Of a stretch of 64,000 nt of DNA, positions 49,741-63,330 are shown in pieces. The notes under the pieces are model-generated. The model saw only the letters and a list, made by a program, of their open reading frames with translations. It was not told where the DNA came from and ran no database searches. Source of the stretch: Acanthacorydalis orientalis. Lineage: Eukaryota > Arthropoda > Insecta > Megaloptera > Corydalidae. Location of the stretch: contig CM068313.1 in assembly GCA_034766995.1 (NCBI GenBank), positions 12,707,512-12,771,511 on the forward strand. Reading direction: 5' to 3'. Numbering within the stretch: position 1 is the stretch's first letter; each line of letters begins with the position of its first letter. Made by a program: the position numbers and the translations under genes.

Positions 49741-52700
49741 AAAGACCTAACTTTGCTCAAAAAACCTATTTTTCAACCAGTTTTTCGGCCATAAGTAGTC
49801 GAAATTAAGAGCGAAATGGATAATATCGCACATCGTTAGATGCGTCTTAAAATTATCTATCACGTGGTGTGCAACTAGATTCGATTATTTTCAAAAAAGA
49901 CCTAACTTTGCTAAAAAAACCTATTTTTTAACCAGTTTTTAGCCCATTAGTAGTCGAAATTAAGTGCGAAATGGGTCATTTCGCACATCGTTAGATGCGT
50001 CTTGAAATTATCTATCACGTGGTGTGCAACTCGATTCGATTATTTTCCAAAATGACCTAACTTTGATCAAAAAACCTATTTTTCAACCAGTTTTTCGGCC
50101 ATAAATAGTCGAAATTAAGTGCGAAACGGCTCATATCGCACATCGTTAGATGCGTCTTGAAATTATCTATCTCGTGGTGTGCAATTCGATTCGATTATTT
50201 TCAAAAAAGATCTAACTTTGATCAAAAAACCTATTTTTTAACCAGTTTTCAGCCCATTAGTAGTCGAAATTAAGAGCGAAATGGATAATATCGCACATCG
50301 TTAGATGCGTCTTAAAATTATCTATCACGTGGTGTGCAACTAGATTCGATTATTTTCAAAAAAGACCTAACTTTGCTAAAAAAACCTATTTTTTAACCAG
50401 TTTTTAGCCCATTAGTAGTCGAAATTAAGTGCGAAATGGGTCATTTCGCACATCGTTAGATGCGTCTTGAAATTATCTATCTCGTGGTGTGCAATTCGAT
50501 TCGATTATTTTCCAAAAAGACCTAACTTTGCTCAAAAAACCTATTTTTCAACCAGTTTTTCGGCCATAAGTAGTCGAAATTAAGAGCGAAATGGATAATA
50601 TCGCACATCGTTAGATGCGTCTTAAAATTATCTATCACGTGGTGTGCAATTCGATTCGATTATTTACCAAAAAGACGTTACTTTGCTCAAAAAACCTATT
50701 TTTCAACCAGTTTTTCGGCCATAAGTAGTCGAAATTAAGTGCGAAATGTGTCAATTCTCACATCGTTAGATGCGTCTTAAAATTATCTATCACGTGGTGT
50801 GCAATTCGATACGATTATTTACCAAAAAGACCTTCCTTTGCTCAAAAAACCTATTTTTCAACCAGTTTTTCGGCCATAAGTAGTCACAATTAAGTGCGAA
50901 ATGGGTCAAATCGCACATCGTTAGATGCGTCTTAAAATTATCTATCACGGGGTGTGCAATTCGATTCGATTATTTTCAAAAAAGATCTAACATTGATCAA
51001 AAAACCTATTTTTTAACCAGTTTTTAGCCCATTAGTAGTCGAAATTAAGTGCGAAATGGGTCATATCGCACATCGTTAGATGCGTCTTAAAATTATCTAT
51101 CACGGGGTGTGCAATTCGATTCGATTATTTTCCAAAAAGACCTAACTTTGCTCAAAAAACCTATTTTTCAACCAGTTTTTCGGCCATAAGTAGTCGAAAT
51201 TAAGAGCGAAATGGATAATATCGCACATCGTTAGATGCGTCTTAAAATTATCTATCACGTGGTGTGCAACTAGATTCGATTATTTTCAAAAAAGACCTAA
51301 CTTTGCTAAAAAAACCTATTTTTTAACCAGTTTTTAGCCCATTAGTAGTCGAAATTAAGTGCGAAATGGGTCATTTCGCACATCGTTAGATGCGTCTTGA
51401 AATTATCTATCACGTGGTGTGCAACTCGATTCGATTATTTTCAAAAATGACCTAACTTTGATCAAAAAACCTATTTTTCAACCAGTTTTTCGGCCATAAA
51501 TAGTCGAAATTAAGTGCGAAACGGCTCATATCGCACATCGTTAGATGCGTCTTAAAATTATCTATCACGTGGTGTGCAACTCGATTCGATTATTTTCAAA
51601 AAAGACCTAACTTTGCTAAAAAAACCTATTTTTTAACCAGTTTTTAGCCCATTAGTAGTCGAAATTAAGTGCGAAATGGGTCATTTCGCACATCGTTAGA
51701 TGCGTCTTGAAATTATCTATCACGTGGTGTGCAATTCGATTCGATTATTTTCAAAAAAGACATAACTTTGCTCAAAAAACCTATTTTTCAACCAGTTTTT
51801 CGGCCATAAATAGTCGAAATTAAGTGCGAAACGGCTCATATCGCACATCGTTAGATGCGTCTTAAAATTATCTATCACGTGGTGTGCAACACGATTCGAT
51901 TATTTTCAAAAATAACCTAACTTTGATGAAAAAACCTATTTTTCAACCAGTTTTTCGGCCATAAATAGTCGAAATTAAGTGCGAAACGGCTCATATCGCA
52001 CATCGTTAGATGCGTCTTAAAATTATCTATCACGTGGTGTGCAACTCGATTCGATTATTTTCAAAAAAGACCTAACTTTGCTAAAAAAACCTATATTTTA
52101 ACCAGTTTTTAGCCCATTAGTAGTCGAAATTAAGTGCGAAATGGGTCATTTCGCACATCGTTAGATGCGTCTTGAAATTATCTATCACGTGGTGTGCAAC
52201 TAGATTCGATTATTTTCAAAAAAGACCTAACTTTGCTAAAAAAACCTATTTTTTAACCAGTTTTTAGCCCATTAGTAGTCGAAATTAAGTGCGAAATGGG
52301 TCATTTCGCACATCGTTAGATGCGTCTTGAAATTATCTATCACGTGGTGTGCAACTCGATTCGATTATTTTCAAAAATGACCTAACTTTGATCAAAAAAC
52401 CTATTTTTCAACCAGTTTTTCGGCCATAAATAGTCGAAATTAAGTGCGAAACGGCTCATATCGCACATCGTTAGATGCGTCTTAAAATTATCTATCACGT
52501 GGTGTGCAACTCGATTCGATTATTTTCAAAAATGACCTAACTTTGATCAAAAAACCTATTTTTCAACCAGTTTTTCGGCCATAAATAGTCGAAATTAAGT
52601 GCGAAACGGCTCATATCGCACATCGTTAGATGCGTCTTGAAATTATCTATCACGTGGTGTGCAACTCGATTCGATTATTTTCAAAAAAGATCTAACTTTG

Positions 52701-55700
52701 ATCAAAAAACCTATTTTTTAACCAGTTTTTAGCCCATTAGTAGTCGAAATTAAGTGCGAAATGGGTCATTTCGCACATCGTTAGATGCGTCTTGAAATTA
52801 TCTATCACGTGGTGTGCAATTCGATTCGATTATTTTCAAAAAAGACATAACTTTGCTCAAAAAACCTATTTTTCAACCAGTTTTTCGGCCATAAATAGTC
52901 GAAATTAAGTGCGAAATGGGTCATATCGCACATCGTTAGATGCGTCTTAAAATTATCTATCACGTGGTGTGCAACTCGATTCGATTATTTTCAAAAATAA
53001 CCTAACTTTGATGAAAAAACCTATTTTTCAACCAGTTTTTCGGCCATAAATAGTCGAAATTAAGTGCGAAACGGCTCATATCGCACATCGTTAGATGCGT
53101 CTTAAAATTATCTATCACGTGGTGTGCAACTCGATTCGATTATTTTCAAAAAAGACCTAACTTTGCTAAAAAAACCTATTTTTTAACCAGTTTTTAGCCC
53201 ATTAGTAGTCGAAATTAAGTGCGAAATGGGTCATTTCGCACATCGTTAGATGCGTCTTGAAATTATCTATCACGGGGTGTGCAATTCGATTCGATTATTT
53301 TCCAAAAAGACCTAACTTTGCTAAAAAAACCTATTTTTCAACCAGTTTTTCGGCCATAAGTAGTCGAAATTAAGTGCGAAATGGGTCATTTCGCACATCG
53401 TTAGATGCGTCTTGAAATTATCTATCACGTGGTGTGCAACTCGATTCGATTATTTTCAAAAATGACCTAACTTTGATCAAAAAACCTATTTTTCAACCAG
53501 TTTTTCGGCCATAAATAGTCGAAATTAAGTGCGAAACGGCTCATATCGCACATCGTTAGATGCGTCTTAAAATTATCTATCACAAGGTGTGCAATTCGAT
53601 TCGATTATTTTCAAAAAAGATCTAACTTTGATCAAAAAACCTATTTTTTAACCAGTTTTTAGCCCATTAGTAGTCGAAATTAAGTGCGAAATGGGTCATA
53701 TCGCACATCGTTAGATGCGTCTTGAAATTATCTATCTCGTGGTGTGCAATTCGATTCGATTATTTTCAAAAATGACCTAACTTTGATCAAAAAACCTATT
53801 TTTCAACCAGTTTTTGGCCATAAGTAGTCGAAATTAAGTGCGAAATGGGTCATATCGCACATCGTTAGATGCGTCTTAAAATTATCTATCACGGGGTGTG
53901 CAATTCGATTCGATTATTTTCCAAAAAGACCTAACTTTGCTCAAAAAACCTATTTTTCAACCAGTTTTTCGGCCATAAGTAGTCGAAATTAAGAGCGAAA
54001 TGGATAATATCGCACATCGTTAGATGCGTCTTAAAATTATCTATCACGTGGTGTGCAACTAGATTCGATTATTTTCAAAAAAGACCTAACTTTGCTAAAA
54101 AAACCTATTTTTTAACCAGTTTTTAGCCCATTAGTAGTCGAAATTAAGTGCGAAATGGGTCATTTCGCACATCGTTAGATGCGTCTTGAAATTATCTATC
54201 ACGTGGTGTGCAACTCGATTCGATTATTTTCAAAAATGACCTAACTTTGATCAAAAAACCTATTTTTCAACCAGTTTTTCGGCCATAAATAGTCGAAATT
54301 AAGTGCGAAACGGCTCATATCGCACATCGTTAGATGCGTCTTAAAATTATCTATCACGTGGTGTGCAACTAGATTCGATTATTTTCAAAAAAGACCTAAC
54401 TTTGCTAAAAAAACCTATTTTTTAACCAGTTTTTAGCCCATTAGTAGTCGAAATTAAGTGCGAAATGGGTCATTTCGCACATCGTTAGATGCGTCTTGAA
54501 ATTATCTATCTCGTGGTGTGCAATTCGATTCGATTATTTTCCAAAAAGACCTAACTTTGCTCAAAAAACCTATTTTTCAACCAGTTTTTCGGCCATAAGT
54601 AGTCGAAATTAAGAGCGAAATGGGTCATTTCGCACATCGTTAGATGCGTCTTGAAATTATCTATCACGTGGTGTGCAACTCGATTCGATTATTTTCAAAA
54701 ATGACCTAACTTTGATCAAAAAACCTATTTTTCAACCAGTTTTTCGGCCATAAATAGTCGAAATTAAGTGCGAAACGGCTCATATCGCACATCGTTAGAT
54801 GCGTCTTAAAATTATCTATCACAAGGTGTGCAATTCGATTCGATTATTTTCAAAAAAGATCTAACTTTGATCAAAAAACCTATTTTTTAACCAGTTTTCA
54901 GCCCATTAGTAGTCGAAATTAAGAGCGAAATGGATAATATCGCACATCGTTAGATGCGTCTTAAAATTATCTATCACGTGGTGTGCAACTAGATTCGATT
55001 ATTTTCAAAAAAGACCTAACTTTGCTAAAAAAACCTATTTTTTAACCAGTTTTTAGCCCATTAGTAGTCGAAATTAAGTGCGAAATGGGTCATTTCGCAC
55101 ATCGTTAGATGCGTCTTGAAATTATCTATCTCGTGGTGTGCAATTCGATTCGATTATTTTCCAAAAAGACCTAACTTTGCTCAAAAAACCTATTTTTCAA
55201 CCAGTTTTTCGGCCATAAGTAGTCGAAATTAAGTGCGAAATGGGTCATATCGCACATCGTTAGATGCGTCTTAAAATTATCTATCACGGGGTGTGCAATT
55301 CGATTCGATTATTTTCCAAAAAGACCTAACTTTGCTCAAAAAACCTATTTTTCAACCAGTTTTTCGGCCATAAGTAGTCGAAATTAAGAGCGAAATGGAT
55401 AATATCGCACATCGTTAGATGCGTCTTAAAATTATCTATCACGTGGTGTGCAACTAGATTCGATTATTTTCAAAAAAGACCTAACTTTGCTAAAAAAACC
55501 TATTTTTTAACCAGTTTTTAGCCCATTAGTAGTCGAAATTAAGTGCGAAATGGGTCATTTCGCACATCGTTAGATGCGTCTTGAAATTATCTATCACGTG
55601 GTGTGCAACTCGATTCGATTATTTTCAAAAATGACCTAACTTTGATCAAAAAACCTATTTTTCAACCAGTTTTTCGGCCATAAATAGTCGAAATTAAGTG

Positions 55701-58700
55701 CGAAACGGCTCATATCGCACATCGTTAGATGCGTCTTAAAATTATCTATCACGTGGTGTGCAACTCGATTCGATTATTTTCAAAAATGACCTAACTTTGA
55801 TCAAAAAACCTATTTTTCAACCAGTTTTTGGCCATAAGTAGTCGAAATTAAGTGCGAAATGGGTCATTTCGCACATCGTTAGATGCGTCTTGAAATTATC
55901 TATCACGTGGTGTGCAATTCGATTCGATTATTTTCAAAAATGACCTAACTTTGATCAAAAAACCTATTTTTCAACCAGTTTTTCGGCCATAAATAGTCGA
56001 AATTAAGTGCGAAACGGCTCATATCGCACATCGTTAGATGCGTCTTAAAATTATCTATCACGTGGTGTGCAACTCGATTCGATTATTTTCAAAAAAGACC
56101 TAACTTTGCTAAAAAAACCTATTTTTTAACCAGTTTTTAGCCCATTAGTAGTCGAAATTAAGTGCGAAATGGGTCATTTCGCACATCGTTAGATGCGTCT
56201 TGAAATTATCTATCACGTGGTGTGCAACTAGATTCGATTATTTTCAAAAAAGACCTAACTTTGCTAAAAAAACCTATTTTTCAACCAGTTTTTAGCCCAT
56301 TAGTAGTCGAAATTAAGTGCGAAATGGGTCATTTCGCACATCGTTAGATGCGTCTTGAAATTATCTATCACGTGGTGTGCAACTCGATTCGATTATTTTC
56401 AAAAATGACCTAACTTTGATCAAAAAACCTATTTTTCAACCAGTTTTTCGGCCATAAATAGTCGAAATTAAGTGCGAAACGGCTCATATCGCACATCGTT
56501 AGATGCGTCTTAAAATTATCTATCACGTGGTGTGCAACTCGATTCGATTATTTTCAAAAATGACCTAACTTTGATCAAAAAACCTATTTTTCAACCAGTT
56601 TTTCGGCCATAAATAGTCGAAATTAAGTGCGAAACGGCTCATATCGCACATTGTTAGATGCGTCTTGAAATTATCTATCTCGTGGTGTGCAATTCGATTC
56701 GATTATTTTCCAAAAAGACCTAACTTTGCTCAAAAAACCTATTTTTTAACCAGTTTTTAGCCCATTAGTAGTCGAAATTAAGTGCGAAATGGGTCATATC
56801 GCACATCGTTAGATGCGTCTTAAAATTATCTATCACGTGGTGTGCAACTCGATTCGATTATTTTCAAAAATGACCTAACTTTGATCAAAAAACCTATTTT
56901 TCAACCAGTTTTTAGCCCATTAGTAGTCGAAATTAAGTGCGAAATGGGTCATTTCGCACATCGTTAGATGCGTCTTGAAATTATCTATCACGTGGTGTGC
57001 AACTCGATTCGATTATTTTCAAAAATGACCTAACTTTGATCAAAAAACCTATTTTTCAACCAGTTTTTCGGCCATAAATAGTCGAAATTAAGTGCGAAAC
57101 GGCTCATATCGCACATCGTTAGATGCGTCTTAAAATTATCTATCACGTGGTGTGCAACTCGATTCGATTATTTTCAAAAATGACCTAACTTTGATCAAAA
57201 AACCTATTTTTCAACCAGTTTTTAGCCCATTAGTAGTCGAAATTAAGTGCGAAATGGGTCATATCGCACATCGTTAGATGCGTCTTAAAATTATCTATCA
57301 CGTGGTGTGCAACTCGATTCGATTATTTTCAAAAATGACCTAACTTTGATCAAAAAACCTATTTTTCAACCAGTTTTTAGCCCATTAGTAGTCGAAATTA
57401 AGTGCGAAATGGGTCATTTCGCACATCGTTAGATGCGTCTTGAAATTATCTATCACGTGGTGTGCAATTCGATTCGATTATTTTCAAAAAAGACCTAACT
57501 TTGCTAAAAATACCTATTTTTTAATCAGTTTTTAGCCCATTAGTAGTCGAAATTAAGTGCGAAATGGGTCATATCGCACATCGTTAGATGCGTCTTGAAA
57601 TTATCTATCTCGTGGTGTGCAATTCGATTCGATTATTTTCCAAAAAGACCTAACTTTGCTCAAAAAACCTATTTTTCAACCAGTTTTTCGGCCATAAGTA
57701 GTCGAAATTAAGAGCGAAATGGATAATATCGCACATCGTTAGATGCGTCTTAAAATTATCTATCACGTGGTGTGCAACTCGATTCGATTATTTTCCAAAA
57801 AGACCTAACTTTGCTCAAAAAACCTATTTTTCAACCAGTTTTTCGGCCATAAGTAGTCGAAATTAAGAGCGAAATGGATAATATCGCACATCGTTAGATG
57901 CGTCTTAAAATTATCTATCACGTGGTGTGCAACTAGATTCGATTATTTTCAAAAAAGACCTAACTTTGCTGAAAAAACCTATTTTTTAACCAGTTTTTAG
58001 CCCATTAGTAGTCGAAATTAAGTGCGAAATGGGTCATTTCGCACATCGTTAGATGCGTCTTGAAATTATCTATCTCGTGGTGTGCAATTCGATTCGATTA
58101 TATTCCAAAAAGACCTAACTTTGCTCAAAAAACCTATTTTTCAACCAGTTTTTCGGCCATAAGTAGTCGAAATTAAGAGCGAAATGGATAATATCGCACA
58201 TCGTTAGATGCGTCTTAAAATTATCTATCACGTGGTGTGCAACTAGATTCGATTATTTTCAAAAAAGACCTAACTTTGCTAAAAAAACCTATTTTTTAAC
58301 CAGTTTTTAGCCCATTAGTAGTCGAAATTAAGTGCGAAATGGGTCATTTCGCACATCGTTAGATGCGTCTTGAAATTATCTATCACGTGGTGTGCAACTT
58401 GATTCGATTATTTTCAAAAAAGACCTAACTTTGATCAAAAAACCTATTTTTCAACCAGTTTTTCGGCCATAAATAGTCGAAATTAAGTGCGAAACGGCTC
58501 ATATCGCACATCGTTAGATGCGTCTTAAAATTATCTATCACGTGGTGTGCAACTCGATTCGATTATTTTCAAAAATGACCTAACTTTGATCAAAAAACCT
58601 ATTTTTCAACCAGTTTTTAGCCCATTAGTAGTCGAAATTAAGTGCGAAATGGGTCATATCGCACATCGTTAGATGCGTCTTAAAATTATCTATCACGTGG

Positions 58701-60852
58701 TGTGCAACTCGATTCGATTATTTTCAAAAATGACCTAACTTTGATCAAAAAACCTATTTTTCAACCAGTTTTTAGCCCATTAATAGTCGAAATTAAGTGC
58801 GAAATGGGTCATTTCGCACATCGTTAGATGCGTCTTGAAATTATCTATCACGTGGTGTGCAATTCGATTCGATTATTTTCAAAAAAGACCTAACTTTGCT
58901 AAAAAAACCTATTTTTTAATCAGTTTTTAGCCCATTAGTAGTCGAAATTAAGTGCGAAATGGGTCATTTCGCACATCGTTAGATGCGTCTTGAAATTATC
59001 TATCACGTGGTGTGCAACTCGATTCGATTATTTTCAAAAATGACCTAACTTTGATCAAAAAACCTATTTTTCAACCAGTTTTTAGCCCATTAGTAGTCGA
59101 AATTAAGTGCGAAATGGGTCATTTCGCACATCGTTAGATGCGTCTTGAAATTATCTATCACGTGGTGTGCAATTCGATTCGATTATTTTCAAAAATGACC
59201 TAACTTTGATCAAAAAACCTATTTTTCAACCAGTTTTTCGGCCATAAATAGTCGAAATTAAGTGCGAAACGGCTCATATCGCACATCGTTAGATGCGTCT
59301 TAAAATTATCTATCACGTGGTGTGCAACTCGATTCGATTATTTTCCAAAAAGACCTAACTTTGCTCAAAAAACCTATTTTTCAACCAGTTTTTCGGCCAT
59401 AAGTAGTCGAAATTAAGAGCGAAATGGATAATATCGCACATCGTTAGATGCGTCTTAAAATTATCTATCACGTGGTGTGCAACTAGATTCGATTATTTTC
59501 AAAAAAGACCTAACTTTGCTAAAAAAACCTATTTTTTAACCAGTTTTTAGCCCATTAGTAGTCGAAATTAAGTGCGAAATGGGTCATTTCGCACATCGTT
59601 AGATGCGTCTTGAAATTATCTATCACGTGGTGTGCAACTTGATTCGATTATTTTCAAAAAAGACCTAACTTTGCTAAAAAAAACCTATTTTTTAACCAGT
59701 TTTTAGCCCATTAGTAGTCGAAATTAAGTGCGAAATGGGTCATTTCGCACATCGTTAGATGCGTCTTGAAATTATCTATCACGTGGTGTGCAACTCGATT
59801 CGATTATTTTCAAAAATGACCTAACTTTGATCAAAAAACCTATTTTTCAACCAGTTTTTCGGCCATAAATAGTCGAAATTAAGTGCGAAACGGCTCATAT
59901 CGCACATCGTTAGATGCGTCTTAAAATTATCTATCACGTGGTGTGCAACTCGATTCGATTATTTTCAAAAATGACCTAACTTTGATCAAAAAACCTATTT
60001 TTCAACCAGTTTTTAGCCCATTAGTAGTCGAAATTAAGTGCGAAATGGGTCATATCGCACATCGTTAGATGCGTCTTACAATTATCTATCACGTGGTGTG
60101 CAACTCGATTCGATTATTTTCAAAAATGACCTAACTTTGATCAAAAAACCTATTTTTCAACCAGTTTTTAGCCCATTAGTAGTCGAAATTAAGTGCGAAA
60201 TGGGTCATTTCGCACATCGTTAGATGCGTCTTGAAATTATCTATCACGTGGTGTGCAATTCGATTCGATTATTTTCAAAAAAGACCTAACTTTGCTAAAA
60301 ATACCTATTTTTTAATCAGTTTTTAGCCCATTAGTAGTCGAAATTAAGTGCGAAATGGGTCATTTCGCACATCGTTAGATGCGTCTTGAAATTATCTATC
60401 TCGTGGTGTGCAATTCGATTCGATTATTTTCCAAAAAGACCTAACTTTGCTAAAAAAACCTATTTTTCAACCAGTTTTTCGGCCATAAGTAGTCGAAATT
60501 AAGAGCGAAATGGATAATATCGCACATCGTTAGATGCGTCTTAAAATTATCTATCACGTGGTGTGCAACTCGATTCGATTATTTTCAAAAATGACCTAAC
60601 TTTGATCAAAAAACCTATTTTTTAACCAGTTTTTAGCCCATTAGTAGTCGAAATTAAGTGCGAAATGGGTCATTTCGCACATCGTTAGATGCGTCTTGAA
60701 ATTATCTATCTCGTGGTGTGCAATTCGATTCGATTATTTTCCAAAAAGACCTAACTTTGCTCAAAAAACCTATTTTTCAACCAGTTTTTCGGCCATAAGT
60801 AGTCGAAATTAAGAGCGAAATGGATAATATCGCACATCGTTAGATGCGTCTT

Positions 60853-63330
60853 AAAATTATCTATCACGTGGTGTGCAATTCGATTCGATTATTTACCAAA
60901 AAGACGTTACTTTGCTCAAAAAACCTATTTTTCAACCAGTTTTTCGGCCATAAGTAGTCGAAATTAAGTGCGAAATGTGTCAATTCTCACATCGTTAGAT
61001 GCGTCTTAAAATTATCTATCACGTGGTGTGCAACTCGATTCGATTATTTTCAAAAATGACCTAACTTTGATCAAAAAACCTATTTTTCAACCAGTTTTTA
61101 GCCCATTAGTAGTCGAAATTAAGTGCGAAATGGGTCATTTCGCACATCGTTAGATGCGTCTTGAAATTATCTATCACGTGGTGTGCAATTCGATTCGATT
61201 ATTTTCAAAAAAGACCTAACTTTGCTAAAAAAACCTATTTTTTAATCAGTTTTTAGCCCATTAGTAGTCGAAATTAAGTGCGAAATGGGTCATTTCGCAC
61301 ATCGTTAGATGCGTCTTGAAATTATCTATCACGTGGTGTGCAACTCGATTCGATTATTTTCAAAAATGACCTAACTTTGATCAAAAAACCTATTTTTCAA
61401 CCAGTTTTTCGGCCATAAATAGTCGAAATTAAGTGCGAAACGGCTCATATCGCACATCGTTAGATGCGTCTTAAAATTATCTATCACAAGGTGTGCAATT
61501 CGATTCGATTATTTTCAAAAAAGATCTAACTTTGATCAAAAAACCTATTTTTTAACCAGTTTTTAGCCCATTAGTAGTCGAAATTAAGTGCGAAATGGGT
61601 CATATCGCACATCGTTAGATGCGTCTTGAAATTATCTATCTCGTGGTGTGCAATTCGATTCGATTATTTTCAAAAATGACCTAACTTTGATCAAAAAACC
61701 TATTTTTCAACCAGTTTTTGGCCATAAGTAGTCGAAATTAAGTGCGAAATGGGTCATATCGCACATCGTTAGATGCGTCTTAAAATTATCTATCACGGGG
61801 TGTGCAATTCGATTCGATTATTTTCAAAAAAGATCTAACATTGATCAAAAAACCTATTTTTTAACCAGTTTTTAGCCCATTAGTAGTCGAAATTAAGTGC
61901 GAAATGGGTCATATCGCACATCGTTAGATGCGTCTTGAAATTATCTATCTCGTGGTGTGCAATTCGATTCGATTATTTTCCAAAAAGACCTAACTTTGCT
62001 AAAAAAACCTATTTTTCAACCAGTTTTTCGGCCATAAGTAGTCGAAATTAAGAGCGAAATGGATAATATCGCACATCGTTAGATGCGTCTTAAAATTATC
62101 TATCACGTGGTGTGCAATTCGATTCGATTATTTACCAAAAAGACGTTACTTTGCTCAAAAAACCTATTTTTCAACCAGTTTTTCGGCCATAAGTAGTCGA
62201 AATTAAGTGCGAAATGTGTCAATTCTCACATCGTTAGATGCGTCTTAAAATTATCTATCACGTGGTGTGCAACTCGATTCGATTATTTTCAAAAATGACC
62301 TAACTTTGATCAAAAAACCTATTTTTCAACCAGTTTTTAGCCCATTAGTAGTCGAAATTAAGTGCGAAATGGGTCATTTCGCACATCGTTAGATGCGTCT
62401 TGAAATTATCTATCACGTGGTGTGCAATTCGATTCGATTATTTTCAAAAAAGACCTAACTTTGCTAAAAAAACCTATTTTTTAATCAGTTTTTAGCCCAT
62501 TAGTAGTCGAAATTAAGTGCGAAATGGGTCATTTCGCACATCGTTAGATGCGTCTTGAAATTATCTATCACGTGGTGTGCAACTCGATTCGATTATTTTC
62601 AAAAATGACCTAACTTTGATCAAAAAACCTATTTTTCAACCAGTTTTTCGGCCATAAATAGTCGAAATTAAGTGCGAAACGGCTCATATCGCACATCGTT
62701 AGATGCGTCTTAAAATTATCTATCACAAGGTGTGCAATTCGATTCGATTATTTTCAAAAAAGATCTAACTTTGATCAAAAAACCTATTTTTTAACCAGTT
62801 TTTAGCCCATTAGTAGTCGAAATTAAGTGCGAAATGGGTCATATCGCACATCGTTAGATGCGTCTTGAAATTATCTATCTCGTGGTGTGCAATTCGATTC
62901 GATTATTTTCAAAAATGACCTAACTTTGATCAAAAAACCTATTTTTCAACCAGTTTTTGGCCATAAGTAGTCGAAATTAAGTGCGAAATGGGTCATATCG
63001 CACATCGTTAGATGCGTCTTAAAATTATCTATCACGGGGTGTGCAATTCGATTCGATTATTTTCAAAAAAGATCTAACTTTGATCAAAAAACCTATTTTT
63101 TAACCAGTTTTTAGCCCATTAGTAGTCGAAATTAAGTGCGAAATGGGTCATATCGCACATCGTTAGATGCGTCTTGAAATTATCTATCTCGTGGTGTGCA
63201 ATTCGATTCGATTATTTTCCAAAAAGACCTAACTTTGCTAAAAAAACCTATTTTTCAACCAGTTTTTCGGCCATAAGTAGTCGAAATTAAGAGCGAAATG
63301 GATAATATCGCACATCGTTAGATGCGTCTT
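60853..63330. repeat. Higher-order repeat of 1,239 bp (eight monomers)
   Basis: The rare variant ATTTACCAAAAAGACGTTAC occurs at about 60891 and 62130, and the CACAAGG variant at 61488, 62727 and 63966: both series have 1,239-base spacing (seven 155-bp units and one 154-bp unit). The two complete units are nearly identical (a visible difference is AACATTGATC near 61838 against AACTTTGATC near 63077). Confidence 0.8.

Noticed and set aside
60038..60223. 61-codon open frame in the satellite
   Set aside because: It is a chance frame across 155-bp monomers, created by one base change that removes a stop. No such frame is kept in neighbouring units.
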